Source of the DNA: Palsa-461 sp036844945
GTDB lineage: Bacteria; Actinomycetota; Acidimicrobiia; Acidimicrobiales; RAAP-2
DNA length: 64,000 nucleotides
Assembly (NCBI GenBank): GCA_036844945.1
Contig: DAIUEV010000006.1
Location: forward strand, 1 to 64,000
Direction: 5' to 3'
The first letter of the stretch is position 1, and each line of letters begins with the position of its first letter. Made by a program: the position numbers and the translations under genes. The notes below the pieces were generated by a model that was not told where the DNA came from, did no database searches, and saw nothing but the letters and a program-made list of their open reading frames with translations. Positions 41,097 through 49,708 of this stretch are shown one piece after another.

Positions 41097-42614
41097 CTAC
41101 GGGGCCGGTCGGGTCCCGACCCGGTGCTCGTAGCCGGGGAGCGGGGTCCGGTACAGGCATCCGTCGCAGTTCATAGCGACCGGCGCGCCCAGCGCCTCGT
41201 CATAGCGCGACCAGGCCAGCTCGACGAGCCGGTCGTCGATGCCGAGGTGCGGGCCGAGCGCGACCTCGGTGTCGGGATGGGCCCCGGCCCAGTCCCGCGC
41301 CGCCTGCCCGATCCGCTCGACCAGGAGCCCGGTGAAGAGGAAGTAGGGAACGACGGCGATCCGACGGGCACCGAGCGCGTGGCAGCGGTCGAGGGCGTCG
41401 GCCACCCCCGGCCTCGCCAGCGACACGAAGGCCGGCTCGACCGCCCCGAGCGGTGGCGTGGACCCGGCCGGAGCGGACGCGGCCGGACCGACGGCCAGGC
41501 CCCGGCCGTCGGCGAGCAGGCGGGCGGCCTTCACCAGGTCGGCGTTCGCGTCGGGGTCGGTCGAGCCGCGGCCGACCAGGACGACGGCGTCGTCCGGCCC
41601 CTCCGGCCACCGGTGGGGCGACGGGGCGAACGCGGTCTCCCGCACCCGGTCCTCCGCCACCGCCAGCACCAGCGGGTGGAGCCCGAGGTCGCGCCCGTAG
41701 CGGAACGCTGTGTCCGGGTGCCGCGCCCGCGCCCGGGCCAGGGCGCCGGGGCCGTCGTCCTTCAGGTGGCCGGCTCCGAGGAGCAGCAGGGGGACCGCGA
41801 CCACCCTGGTGCTGCCGTCGGCGACCAACCGGTCGACCGCTTCGTCGAGCGACGGTTCGACGAACTCGATGAAGCCGGGTTCGACGGCCACCTCGGGCCG
41901 CGCCTTCGCCAGCGTGACCGCGAACCGCCGGAGCTCATCGGCCCCCTCGGGTGAGCGTGTCCCGTGCCCGATGAGAAGGAGTGCCGCGGGTCTCTTCGCG
42001 GGCGGCCGGACCTGGGCCCGCCGGACCAGCGCGTTGAGCAGCGCCGCCGCGACCGCGGCCCCGCCGCGTTCCCCTCGGAGCGCGATGGCCGGCACCCCGC
42101 GCCGGGTCGCGGTCTCGAGCAGCGCCTCCTTGGACTCGGCCGCGCCGACGTACCCCACCGGCGTGCCGATCACCAGCGCCGGGCGGACCTCCCCCGACTC
42201 GATGCGCGCGCTGAGCTCGGCCAGCGCCGTCGGCGCACAGCCGACGACGAAGACCGCGCCGTCGGGATGCGCTGCGGCCGCCCGGGCCATCGCCGCCGCC
42301 GACCGGCTCGGGAACGGACCGGCGTCGGCGACCTCGCCGAGGGTGCAGATGGCAGCGACCCCGGTGATGGCGGCGCGGACCATCTCGATGTCGCACACGA
42401 CCGGGGCGCCCGAGGCGAGCGCGGCGGTCCCCGCGTCGACGGCCGATTCGGGGATCACGAGGTGGGGGACGAGGCCCGGGTCGGCCGTGGCGTGCACGAC
42501 CCGGGCGGCGAGGGCGGCGGCGCCCTCGGTCCAGCCGGAGAGGTCGACCCGCTCCGCCAGCAGCCGGTAGCTCTCCTCTTCGATGGGGTGCACCACGCCG
42601 GGCTCGGTCGTCAC
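41097..42614 (-). CDS. CbiC-CbiX fusion: cobalt-precorrin-8 methylmutase and sirohydrochlorin cobaltochelatase
   Basis: This 505-residue fusion begins with about 215 residues of precorrin-8 methylmutase (CobH/CbiC), with the catalytic His in VVHATADPGLV and the conserved IGTPVGYVGAAESKEAL. About 280 residues of CbiX follow, made of two chelatase half-domains (LLIGHGTRSPEGADEL and VLVGRGSTDPDANADL). Part 1 migrates a methyl group to give (cobalt) hydrogenobyrinate; part 2 inserts Co2+ into sirohydrochlorin. Early and late steps of the pathway are thus on one chain. The GTG at 42614 overlaps the ferredoxin stop (GTGA). It is the last gene of the minus-strand cobalamin operon. Confidence 0.92.
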   Translation of the reverse strand: MTTEPGVVHPIEEESYRLLAERVDLSGWTEGAAALAARVVHATADPGLVPHLVIPESAVDAGTAALASGAPVVCDIEMVRAAITGVAAICTLGEVADAGPFPSRSAAAMARAAAAHPDGAVFVVGCAPTALAELSARIESGEVRPALVIGTPVGYVGAAESKEALLETATRRGVPAIALRGERGGAAVAAALLNALVRRAQVRPPAKRPAALLLIGHGTRSPEGADELRRFAVTLAKARPEVAVEPGFIEFVEPSLDEAVDRLVADGSTRVVAVPLLLLGAGHLKDDGPGALARARARHPDTAFRYGRDLGLHPLVLAVAEDRVRETAFAPSPHRWPEGPDDAVVLVGRGSTDPDANADLVKAARLLADGRGLAVGPAASAPAGSTPPLGAVEPAFVSLARPGVADALDRCHALGARRIAVVPYFLFTGLLVERIGQAARDWAGAHPDTEVALGPHLGIDDRLVELAWSRYDEALGAPVAMNCDGCLYRTPLPGYEHRVGTRPAP

Positions 42615-42799
42615 CGCGCCGGCTCCACCAGCGCGTCGCGCGGGCACACCTCGATGCACTCGAGGCAGAGCGTGCACCGGTCGGCCACGACCACGGGTCG
42701 CCTCGGCCCGACCAGCAGCGCGGAGGTCGGGCAGGTCGCGAGGCAGGCCCCGCAGGCCGTGCATCGATCCGTGACGGTCACCGCGAGGGTTGCGGTCAC
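42611..42799 (-). CDS. 2[4Fe-4S] ferredoxin within the cobalamin operon
   Basis: This 62-residue protein has two CxxCxxCxxxC clusters, CTACGACLATCP and CTLCLECIEVCP, the bacterial-type two-cluster ferredoxin. It overlaps both neighbours by four bases (GTGA on each side), so it is translated as part of the cobalamin operon. It may supply electrons to a corrin reduction step or to cobalt reduction before adenosylation. No dedicated precorrin-6A reductase (CobK/CbiJ) is present in the window, which makes an electron-transfer role of interest. The partner is unknown. A separate start within the fused gene downstream was ruled out by the reading frame. Confidence 0.9.
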   Translation of the reverse strand: MTATLAVTVTDRCTACGACLATCPTSALLVGPRRPVVVADRCTLCLECIEVCPRDALVEPAR

Positions 42800-44505
42800 G
42801 AGCGATAGCCCCGCGGGGTGACCATCCGCCCGCCCGCCACCTTGGTCTGTGAGGACCCCACCACGACGCACGTGGTCATGTTGACCGCTTCGCAGTCGAG
42901 GTCGCCAAGCGTCGTGAGGACCACCTGCTCCCCGGGCCGGCCCGCGTCGACCACCACGCCGACCGGGGTCGTGGCGGCGAGGTGCTCGAGGAGGAGCGAG
43001 CGCGCCTTTTCGATCTGCCAGGTGCGGGTCCGGGAGCGGGGGTTGTAGATCACGAGCACGAGATCGGTCTCCGCGGCCGCTCGGATCCGGGCCTGGATCC
43101 TCTCCCAGGGGGTCAGGAGGTCCGAGAGGCTGACCGTGAGGAAGTCGTGCCCGAGCGGCGCGCCGAGGAGCGCAGCAGCGGCCAGGCCCGCGGTCACCCC
43201 CGGGATCACCTCGATCTCGACGTCCACGTACCGCTCGCCCCCCGGCCCGGCCGGGTCGGCCAGCTCGAGCGCCGGTGAGGCCATGGCGTAGACCCCGGCA
43301 TCGCCCGAGCACACGAGGGCCACCCGCCGCCCCCCGGCCGCGAGGTCGAGGGCGAGCCGGACGCGGTCGAGCTCCGCGCCGATCGGGAACCGTCGGACCT
43401 CCTGGGCCGGGGTGAGCAGATCGGCGCACTGCTCGACGTAGGCGTCGAGGCCGACGACCACCTCGGCGTGACGGATGGCGGCGACCGCTTCGGGAGTGCG
43501 CCGGGCGGCGCTGCCCGGGCCGAGCCCGACCAGGCGTAGCGATCCCGTCGGGCCCGTCCGCCGGGCCACCGCCACGGTGACCTTCGGCGCCACCACCTTG
43601 GTCACGGCCAGCTCGGCTCCCGGGCCGGCCCCCAAGAGCGCGGCCGCCTCGGCCACCGAGCGGGTGCCCACCGCTTCGGACACGACCGCACTCGGGGTGG
43701 GCACTGACACGGCGTCGAGGGCGGCCGCCCCGTACGACCGCAGCGGGACGCCCCGCTCGGCGGCCAGGGCCACCAGCGCCGGGTGCCCGGCCCGGCGGTC
43801 GATGGTGGCGACCGACGACACCGCGTCCGCGGCCAAGCCGGCGTCGGCGAGGGCGCTGGTCACCGCGGCGCCGACCTCGTCGGGTGACGCGTCGGTCGTG
43901 GTCCCCACGCCGACCACGAGGGAGGGCGGGTGGAGCGCCACGACGCCGTCGGCCGGATCGACGATGCGGTCCGTCACGACGATCCGCAAGGCCCCCTCGG
44001 CGGCACCGGCCGCCGGGCCGGGCGGCAGGGACCCGAGCGAGGGCGGGAGCGGCCAGTCGAGCAGCCGGTCGACGGTGACCAGGTCGCCCGCGAGCAGCGC
44101 CGCGGTGACCCGGGCGACGTCGCCCTCGGCCCGCCAGCCGGGCAGGTCGTCGAGGGCGGCCACCCCGAGCCGGTCGGTGGCGGTCGTGATGACGGGACGG
44201 GCCCCGAGCAGGCCGGCCACCTCTCGGGCCAAGGCGTTCGCCCCGCCGGCATGGCCGCCGCACACGGACAGCGCGAACTCCCCGGCGTCGTCGACGCAGA
44301 CCACGGCGGGATCGCTGCGCTTGTCGGAGAGCAGGGGGGCGACCAGGCGGACGGTCGCCCCGAGTGCGAGCACCACCACGAAGGCGTCTACGTCGCCCCA
44401 ACGGGCGGCCAGGGTCGCACCCGGCGAGCCGTGCACGTGCTCGAAGGGGAGGCGCTCGGCGATGCGCCGCCCCGGCTCGGTCACCGAGAGGGTGAGGACC
44501 CTCAT
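42796..44505 (-). CDS. CbiG-CobJ fusion: cobalt-precorrin-5A hydrolase and precorrin-3B C17-methyltransferase
   Basis: In this 569-residue fusion the first ~320 residues are CbiG, with LALGATVRLVAPLLSDKRSD and CGGHAGGANALA in the N domain and VVGVGTTTDASPDEV in the C domain. CbiG opens the delta-lactone of cobalt-precorrin-5A. From about residue 330 (RLVGLGPGS) an SAM-dependent CobJ/CbiH domain follows, with VVGLDAYVE, VCSGDAGVYAMA and YNPRSRTRTWQ. It performs ring contraction and C17 methylation. CbiG marks the cobalt-early route. The ATG at 44505 overlaps the cobL stop (ATGA). Confidence 0.93.
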   Translation of the reverse strand: MRVLTLSVTEPGRRIAERLPFEHVHGSPGATLAARWGDVDAFVVVLALGATVRLVAPLLSDKRSDPAVVCVDDAGEFALSVCGGHAGGANALAREVAGLLGARPVITTATDRLGVAALDDLPGWRAEGDVARVTAALLAGDLVTVDRLLDWPLPPSLGSLPPGPAAGAAEGALRIVVTDRIVDPADGVVALHPPSLVVGVGTTTDASPDEVGAAVTSALADAGLAADAVSSVATIDRRAGHPALVALAAERGVPLRSYGAAALDAVSVPTPSAVVSEAVGTRSVAEAAALLGAGPGAELAVTKVVAPKVTVAVARRTGPTGSLRLVGLGPGSAARRTPEAVAAIRHAEVVVGLDAYVEQCADLLTPAQEVRRFPIGAELDRVRLALDLAAGGRRVALVCSGDAGVYAMASPALELADPAGPGGERYVDVEIEVIPGVTAGLAAAALLGAPLGHDFLTVSLSDLLTPWERIQARIRAAAETDLVLVIYNPRSRTRTWQIEKARSLLLEHLAATTPVGVVVDAGRPGEQVVLTTLGDLDCEAVNMTTCVVVGSSQTKVAGGRMVTPRGYRS

Positions 44506-45764
44506 GGGCCGGGCTCCTCGGCCGGCCCCCAGGCGACGAACACCGGGTTGTGGGCGGCCAGCCTCCACGACCCGTCGGGGAGGCGCTCCCCCCGGTCGGA
44601 CCGCACCTGGATGAGGTGGCCCAGCAGGCCCGCCCCCTCCACGGCGCGGTCGAGCGACGCGAACGAGGCGACGACGTGACCCCCCGGCATCAGCCGTTCC
44701 AGCACCGCCCGCAGGACTCCCGTGCCGCCGCCACCCACGAACGCGCGGTCGGGCGCCGGCAGGTCGGCCAACGCATCGGGCGCGGTCCCGGCGATGACGT
44801 GCACTCCCGCGCCCGCCTCGGCGGCGTTGGTCCCGATGCGGGCGGCGGCCTCCGGATCGGCCTCGATCGCGAACACCGTCAGCTCCGGGCACAGCCGCGC
44901 GCTCTCGATGGCGACGCTCCCGCTGCCCGCCCCGACGTCCCACAGCACGCCCCGCTCGGGGAGGCCGAGCTTGCCGAGGATCACGGCCCTCGTCTCGGCC
45001 TTGGTGATCATCCCGGCCCGGTGCTCGTAGCGCGCGTCGTCCCGGCCCCAGGCGAGCACCCGATCTCCGCTCCGTCGAGCGGCGTCGCCGGCCGCCCAGC
45101 CGGTCAGCGGGAGGCCCCCGGGGCCGACCACGACGACGACCGAGAGCGGGTCGAACCGCCCCTCGGCGAGCTCGCCGAGCGTGAGCTCGCGTACGGACTC
45201 CTCGGCTGTGCCGAGCCGGCTGCACACCGCGACGAGGTCGGCGGTGCACCCGGCCGCGACGAGGGCCTTGCCGAGCTGTTCGGGCGGGGATTCGGGGGCG
45301 GTGAGCACCGCGACCTTCCGGCCGGTCCTCGCGGCGCGTACCGCGTCGTCGAGCGGGCGCCCGTGCGCGGAGACGACCAGCGCGTCGTCCCAGGGGAGCG
45401 AGAGCCGCGCGAAGGCGGTCGCGACCGACGACGGCGCCGGCAGGACGCGGAGCTGGTGGCGGTCGAGGTGGCGGAGCAGCGCCCGGAGGATGCCGAAGAA
45501 GCCTGGGTCGCCCGAGGCGAGGACGCACATCGGCGTACCGTCGCCGACCCGGCCCCGGATGCGCCCCATCAGTCCCTCGGTGTCGGCGGTGATCTCGAGG
45601 GTCTCGGCCGGCGTGGGGGACCAGCGGGCGTAGGCGTCGAGGTGCCGGCGACCGCCGATCACGAGCCTGGCGCGCTGCAGGGCCTCCCGGGCCTCGGCCG
45701 AGAGCGTTTCCAACGTGTCGTCGGCCACGCCGATGACCGTCACCGAGGCGCCGGGCTCAGGCAC
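44502..45764 (-). CDS. cobL: CobL (CbiE-CbiT): precorrin-6Y C5,15-methyltransferase (decarboxylating)
   Basis: This 420-residue two-domain methyltransferase has an N-terminal tetrapyrrole methylase domain (CbiE, about 1-205), with VIGVADDTLETLS, LASGDPGFFGILR and VSAHGRPL. The C-terminal Rossmann-type domain (CbiT, about 220-420) carries VLWDVGAGSGSVAIESAR. It methylates C5 and C15 and decarboxylates the C12 acetate side chain. The start is the GTG at 45764, which lies within the last eight bases of cbiD. The bifunctional form is standard for actinobacteria. Confidence 0.94.
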   Translation of the reverse strand: MPEPGASVTVIGVADDTLETLSAEAREALQRARLVIGGRRHLDAYARWSPTPAETLEITADTEGLMGRIRGRVGDGTPMCVLASGDPGFFGILRALLRHLDRHQLRVLPAPSSVATAFARLSLPWDDALVVSAHGRPLDDAVRAARTGRKVAVLTAPESPPEQLGKALVAAGCTADLVAVCSRLGTAEESVRELTLGELAEGRFDPLSVVVVVGPGGLPLTGWAAGDAARRSGDRVLAWGRDDARYEHRAGMITKAETRAVILGKLGLPERGVLWDVGAGSGSVAIESARLCPELTVFAIEADPEAAARIGTNAAEAGAGVHVIAGTAPDALADLPAPDRAFVGGGGTGVLRAVLERLMPGGHVVASFASLDRAVEGAGLLGHLIQVRSDRGERLPDGSWRLAAHNPVFVAWGPAEEPGP

Positions 45765-46899
45765 GGGCGACGATCCTCTCGCCCTCGAAGTCCACGAGGG
45801 CGACCTGGATCGCGAGCGCGTCGGCGACGTGGGTCCGGCAGTGGGCCGCTGCGAGCTCGCACAGGCGTTCGAGCGGGGCGATCGCGCCGGCCGCCACACA
45901 GACCTCGAAGAAGTGCCGCGCCGTCGCGGTCTCGGTCGCCGCGCGCACCGCGTCCTCGGGCGCGCCGGTCTCCCGTGCGACCCGCTCGAGCAGTTCGGTG
46001 TCGACCACCGAACGGTGCCAGTGCGTCATCATCACTCCGGCGGCGAGTTTGGTGATCTTGCCGATCATGGCGACGAGCGCGGCGCCTTCCATCCCGGCGG
46101 CCGCGCACCGACGCAGCGCGATCCCGGTGAAGTCGCCCACCTCGACGAAGCAGACCTGGTCGAGGTCGGGGAAGTTGCGCATCGCCGCCTTCTCCGAGCG
46201 CGCGCCGGTGCACAGCACCATCTGGCGCTCGCCCTGGGCCGCCGCCACGTCGACCTGCTGGACCACGCTCGCCCGGTAGGCGGCGGTCGAGAAGGGCCGG
46301 ACGATCCCGCTCGTGCCGAGGATCGAGATCCCCCCGAGGATGCCGAGGCGGGCATTGCTCGTCTCCTCGGCCATCGCCTCGCCGCCGGGGACCGAGAACT
46401 CGACCCGCATCGCCCGGCCACCCTGCGACGAACCGGCCACGCCGTCGACCTCGGCGAGCGCCGCCAGGATCATGCGCCGGGGCACCGGATTGATCGCCGG
46501 GGCGCCGACGTCGAGGCCGAGGCCGGGCTTGGTGATGGTGCCCACCCCCGGGCCGGCGGACAGCTCGTGCTGCGCGGCGTCGTGCCACTCGACGGTCGCG
46601 GTCATGTGCGCGCCGTCGGTGCAGTCGGGGTCGTCTCCGGCGTCCTTCACCACCGCCGCGGTCACCCGGGGCCCGTCGGCGGGCCCCGATCCGAGCACCG
46701 GGAACTCGACCCGGGTGCCGTTGGGCAGTCCGACCTCGATCCGTTCGGGAACCGTCCCGCTCACGAGACCGAGCGCCGCCGCCTTGGCAGCCGCCGACGC
46801 GCAGGTCCCGGTCGTGAACCCCGTGCGAAGGCCCCGGCGGCGGGACGCGACCTCCTCGGGCAGCTCGGGTTCGAAGGGCCTCGGCCCCTCGTCAGCCAC
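45757..46899 (-). CDS. cbiD: CbiD, cobalt-precorrin-5B C1-methyltransferase
   Basis: This 380-residue enzyme has the CbiD start LRTGFTTGTCASAAAKAA, the inner motifs GPGVGTITKPGL and GAPAINPVPRRMI, and GTSGIVRPFSTAAYRASV. It methylates C1 of cobalt-precorrin-5B and occurs only in the anaerobic (cobalt-early) pathway. I place the start at the GTG at 46899 because the longer frame (to 47019) adds only a low-complexity Pro/Ala stretch antisense-free but inside cobM. The overlap with the cobM end is then eight bases. The length is right for the family. Confidence 0.94.
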   Translation of the reverse strand: MADEGPRPFEPELPEEVASRRRGLRTGFTTGTCASAAAKAAALGLVSGTVPERIEVGLPNGTRVEFPVLGSGPADGPRVTAAVVKDAGDDPDCTDGAHMTATVEWHDAAQHELSAGPGVGTITKPGLGLDVGAPAINPVPRRMILAALAEVDGVAGSSQGGRAMRVEFSVPGGEAMAEETSNARLGILGGISILGTSGIVRPFSTAAYRASVVQQVDVAAAQGERQMVLCTGARSEKAAMRNFPDLDQVCFVEVGDFTGIALRRCAAAGMEGAALVAMIGKITKLAAGVMMTHWHRSVVDTELLERVARETGAPEDAVRAATETATARHFFEVCVAAGAIAPLERLCELAAAHCRTHVADALAIQVALVDFEGERIVARA

Positions 46900-47713
46900 G
46901 CCGGCGGATCCGGCCGGCGGGGCGGCCGGAGGTGGTGCCGGGCCGGGACCGGCGGCGGCGGCCGTGGGCGAAGGCGGGGGAGTAGAGGTGGCTGCGTGGC
47001 GCGGTTCCCCTGAGCGCATCGCCGACCAGCACGAGGGTCGTGGTCGTCGCCCCGGTCGCCTTCAGGTCTTCGGCGAGCCGCCCGAGCGTGCCGCTGACGA
47101 CCCGTTCGTCCGGCCAGCTGGCGCGGATGACGATGCAGACGGGGGTGTCCTCGGAGTAGGCGCTCGGCGCGCCGAGCAGCTCGCGCTGGAGGGCCTCGGG
47201 CTGCGCGGCCGAGAGGAAGACCGCGAGGGTGCACCCGGTCGAGGCGAACGTCGCCAGTCGTTCGCCCTCGGGGACCGACGCGGCGGTCCGGGTGGCCAGC
47301 CGGGTCACCACGACGCTCTGGCTCACCTGCGGGATGGTCAGCTCGCGCCCGACTGCCGCCGCGGCGGCGGCGAGCGACGACACCCCCGGGACGATCTCAA
47401 AGGAGCGCTCCTCGGCGACGCACCAGTCGATCTGCTCCTGGATCGCGCCGTAGAGGGCGGGGTCCCCGGAGTGCAGTCGCACGATCGCGTCTCGGGGGTG
47501 GTCGCGATAGACGGTGAGCACGTCCTCGAGCGTCATCCCGGCCGAGTCGTGCACGGTGGCGTCCGGTCGCGCATGGGCGAGGAGCGCCTCGGGGACGAGG
47601 GAGGACGCCCAGACGACGACGTCGGCCGTCCCGAGCCGTTGCGCGCCGCGCAGTGTGATCAGGTCGGGCGCACCCGGCCCGGCCCCGACGAAGCTGATGA
47701 GCGGGCGGTCCAC
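46892..47713 (-). CDS. cobM: CobM/CbiF, precorrin-4 C11-methyltransferase
   Basis: This 273-residue tetrapyrrole methylase has the N-terminal FVGAGPGAPDLITLRGAQ and VVWASSLVPE typical of CobM, then RLHSGDPALYGAI, the SAM-binding GDPxxYG loop. IVPGVSSLAAAAAAVG and LTIPQVSQSVVVTR are also specific to this member. It adds the C11 methyl group. The C-terminal ~25 residues are basic and low-complexity, coded over the cbiD start. The GTG at 47713 is immediately next to the cobI stop with no gap. Confidence 0.94.
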   Translation of the reverse strand: MDRPLISFVGAGPGAPDLITLRGAQRLGTADVVVWASSLVPEALLAHARPDATVHDSAGMTLEDVLTVYRDHPRDAIVRLHSGDPALYGAIQEQIDWCVAEERSFEIVPGVSSLAAAAAAVGRELTIPQVSQSVVVTRLATRTAASVPEGERLATFASTGCTLAVFLSAAQPEALQRELLGAPSAYSEDTPVCIVIRASWPDERVVSGTLGRLAEDLKATGATTTTLVLVGDALRGTAPRSHLYSPAFAHGRRRRSRPGTTSGRPAGRIRRRG

Positions 47714-48469
47714 TCAGGGGTCCTTGCGGGCGCGCCCGGCCGGGGGCACCACCACCGTCGCGAGGTAGGAGGCGGGCCCCTCGCCGGCCTCCGACAGCGG
47801 GGCCACCCGCTCGTCGTCGAGCCCGAGCCGCTCCCCGAAGACCGCGCCGTCGAGTCGGTCGTGCCGGGCGAGGAGCTCGGCGATGGCGGTGAGGTGACGG
47901 CCACCCTTATAGACGACGACCGCTCGTCCGGGGTCCTCGAGCGCCTGTTCGACGAGCTCGACCCCGTCGAGCGCGGTCACGAGCGAGAGCGACTCCGTGC
48001 CGTCAAGAAGGACGGTCCCGGTTGCCGCCGCGAGCGCCTGGAAGGCCGTGATGCCCGGGACGGTGGCGGCTTCGCCCCGCCAGCCGAGTCCTCGCAGCGC
48101 ACGGAGCAGCGAGGGGAACGTGCTGTAGATGTGCGGGTCGCCGAGGGTCACGAACGCGACGTGCTCTCCGTTGGCGAGCCATGGGAGGAGACGCTCGGCC
48201 GCCGCCCGGTGCGACGCCTCGCGGGCCTGGGCGCCGCCGGAGGAGTCCGGGCTCATGTCGAACACCAGGCGGTCAACCGCGAGCCCCGGCAGGGCCGTCG
48301 TCACGATCGACTCGGCCCGTCCGGGAGTCGCGGCGTCGGTGGTCGGAGCCACGACCCGGTCGGCCGACCGCAGGACGGAGGTCGCGCCGAGCGTCAGCAG
48401 CTCGGGGTCGCCCGGACCCACCCCGACCCCGGTGAGGCGGGCGGTCGCTGTCCCAGTCCCGTCGGCCAT
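47714..48469 (-). CDS. cobI: CobI/CbiL, precorrin-2 C20-methyltransferase
   Basis: This 251-residue tetrapyrrole methylase has TGVGVGPGDPELLTLGA, the signature VTLGDPHIYSTFPSLLRAL, and TVPGITAFQALAAATG, matching CobI/CbiL. It methylates C20, the first committed methylation towards corrins. The ATG at 48469 lies seven bases after TAGCCT with no ribosome site, so the operon may begin with a leaderless transcript here. Alternatively it continues from the membrane gene 53 bases upstream. No riboswitch could be found upstream of this operon. Confidence 0.93.
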   Translation of the reverse strand: MADGTGTATARLTGVGVGPGDPELLTLGATSVLRSADRVVAPTTDAATPGRAESIVTTALPGLAVDRLVFDMSPDSSGGAQAREASHRAAAERLLPWLANGEHVAFVTLGDPHIYSTFPSLLRALRGLGWRGEAATVPGITAFQALAAATGTVLLDGTESLSLVTALDGVELVEQALEDPGRAVVVYKGGRHLTAIAELLARHDRLDGAVFGERLGLDDERVAPLSEAGEGPASYLATVVVPPAGRARKDP

Positions 48470-48522
48470 GGGCGAAAGGCTACGACCGCCCGTCGCACCC
48501 CGTTCACGCGTTCCGCCGCTCG

Positions 48523-48960
48523 TCAGCGGCGGAAGCTGGTGCGCAGATAGCCAGCCGCGCCACCGAGCGAGGCGATCACAATTGAAAGGAGCGCCGCCTC
48601 GACCCACAGCCGGAGCACCCCGCCGGAGAGCGACTGGTGCCGTTCGAACCTCCGGGCCACGTCGGCGGCGAGCAGCCCCCCGGCCACGATCGTCCCGAGG
48701 ATGACGCCCCGCCACAGCGCCAGCCACAGCTCGGCGGACCGTCGGGCGCAGACCGCGCCGCCGAGGGCGAACCCGGCGGCAACCACGAACGTGGGGATCA
48801 CCCAGAGGTGCCCGGGCTGGTCGATCATCGGCCGACCGTGCCAGTCCTCCTCGAGGGCGAGCGTCGGCACTGTGACGACGAGCGTCACAACCAGGCCTTG
48901 GACCATGGTCCGCACCCGGAGGCGTTCGGCCACCCGGCCCGCGCGAGTGACGCTCGACAT
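48523..48960 (-). CDS. Small four-helix membrane protein of unknown function
   Basis: This 145-residue protein has four predicted membrane segments, near residues 20-36, 50-70, 84-102 and 117-136. A short loop EEDWHGRPMIDQPGH containing His and acidic residues lies between the first two. I do not recognise a family. It ends 53 bases before cobI on the same strand, so co-transcription and a link to cobalt or precursor uptake are possible. It lacks the His-rich motif of known cobalt permeases such as CbtA/CbtB, so that idea is weak. TAGCCT lies nine bases before the ATG. Confidence 0.7.
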   Translation of the reverse strand: MSSVTRAGRVAERLRVRTMVQGLVVTLVVTVPTLALEEDWHGRPMIDQPGHLWVIPTFVVAAGFALGGAVCARRSAELWLALWRGVILGTIVAGGLLAADVARRFERHQSLSGGVLRLWVEAALLSIVIASLGGAAGYLRTSFRR

Positions 48961-49048
48961 GATCCGCCCAGGCTACGGGGCCTGAACGGCCGGACCGCGG
49001 CCGGTGGTCGGGGTCAGTTACCCAGGGGAGTCTTCTGGTCCTTCGCCT

Positions 49049-49060
49049 TATGCTCCCGAC
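49049..49060 (+). promoter_or_regulatory. Putative leaderless -10 box (TATGCT-N6-ATG)
   Basis: TATGCT at 49049-49054 lies exactly six bases before the ATG at 49061. No ribosome site is present and no clear -35 is seen. Confidence 0.45.
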
Positions 49061-49228
49061 ATGGCGAATCAATGGAAAGTGCTGGATGCGGGGGACCTCA
49101 TGGAGTTGGGCCAGGGCAGCATCGAGGCGGCGCTCAACGACGAGTCGAGCCTCGGCTGGGAGCTGGTGACGGCCTTCCAGCAGGAAGAGCACACTTGGTT
49201 CGCATTCCGGAAGCATGCTGCGGGCTAG
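49061..49228 (+). CDS. 55-residue DUF4177-like protein
   Basis: The protein begins WKVLDAGDLMELGQG and continues with a helix carrying ALNDESSLGWELVTAF and a final strand TWFAFRK. The LGxEGWELV-type turn followed by an F-x-F-x-R/K strand is the compact DUF4177 pattern (two strands, helix, two strands). Function is unknown. The short length is normal for the family. The ATG is preceded at six bases by TATGCT and has no ribosome site. Confidence 0.65.
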   Translation: MANQWKVLDAGDLMELGQGSIEAALNDESSLGWELVTAFQQEEHTWFAFRKHAAG

Positions 49229-49297
49229 CAGCGGTACGTGTCGTGACTCGATCGTTTCGGGGACTATCACATCTAGTTACCGCACCACAGGCACGGG

Positions 49298-49708
49298 CTA
49301 GAGCAACAGCGACCAACGTTGGTCCGTGTCACATTCAAAGCCGATCGCATCCCAGAAGGTCAGTGCCACAACATTGGCGGGATCGACCATGGCATCCAGC
49401 CTCCTGGCTCCCCGAGCAGATGCACGCGTCTGCGCTTCGCTCACGAGAGCCCGCGCGACCCCAGAGCGACGGGCAACCGGCTGGACTGCCAGCCTGTACA
49501 GATGGCAACGCCATCCGTCCCACCCCGCTATAAGGGTGCCGAGTAACTGGCCATCATCCTCCGCGACGATCAACGCATCTGGATCGTGCCTGAGCAACTG
49601 CTCCGCCTCATGGTGTTGGCCTGCCTGACGGGTCGGACCCGCCGCTCGGTTCCATAACTCGATCACATTTGGAATGTCATCCGGCAATCCCGAGCGGACT
49701 GTGAGCAC
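49298..49708 (-). CDS. GNAT-family N-acetyltransferase
   Basis: This 136-residue acetyl-CoA-dependent acetyltransferase has the core LIVAEDDGQLLGTLIAGWDGWR, the acetyl-CoA-binding strand and helix LYRLAVQPVARRSGVARALV (V/R-x-x-x-GxG/A with Gly-Val-Ala here), and the C-terminal ALTFWDAIGFECD. Substrate specificity cannot be inferred. The GTG at 49708 lies seven bases after CAGGAT. The gene is single and slightly less GC-rich than its neighbours. Confidence 0.88.
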   Translation of the reverse strand: MLTVRSGLPDDIPNVIELWNRAAGPTRQAGQHHEAEQLLRHDPDALIVAEDDGQLLGTLIAGWDGWRCHLYRLAVQPVARRSGVARALVSEAQTRASARGARRLDAMVDPANVVALTFWDAIGFECDTDQRWSLLL

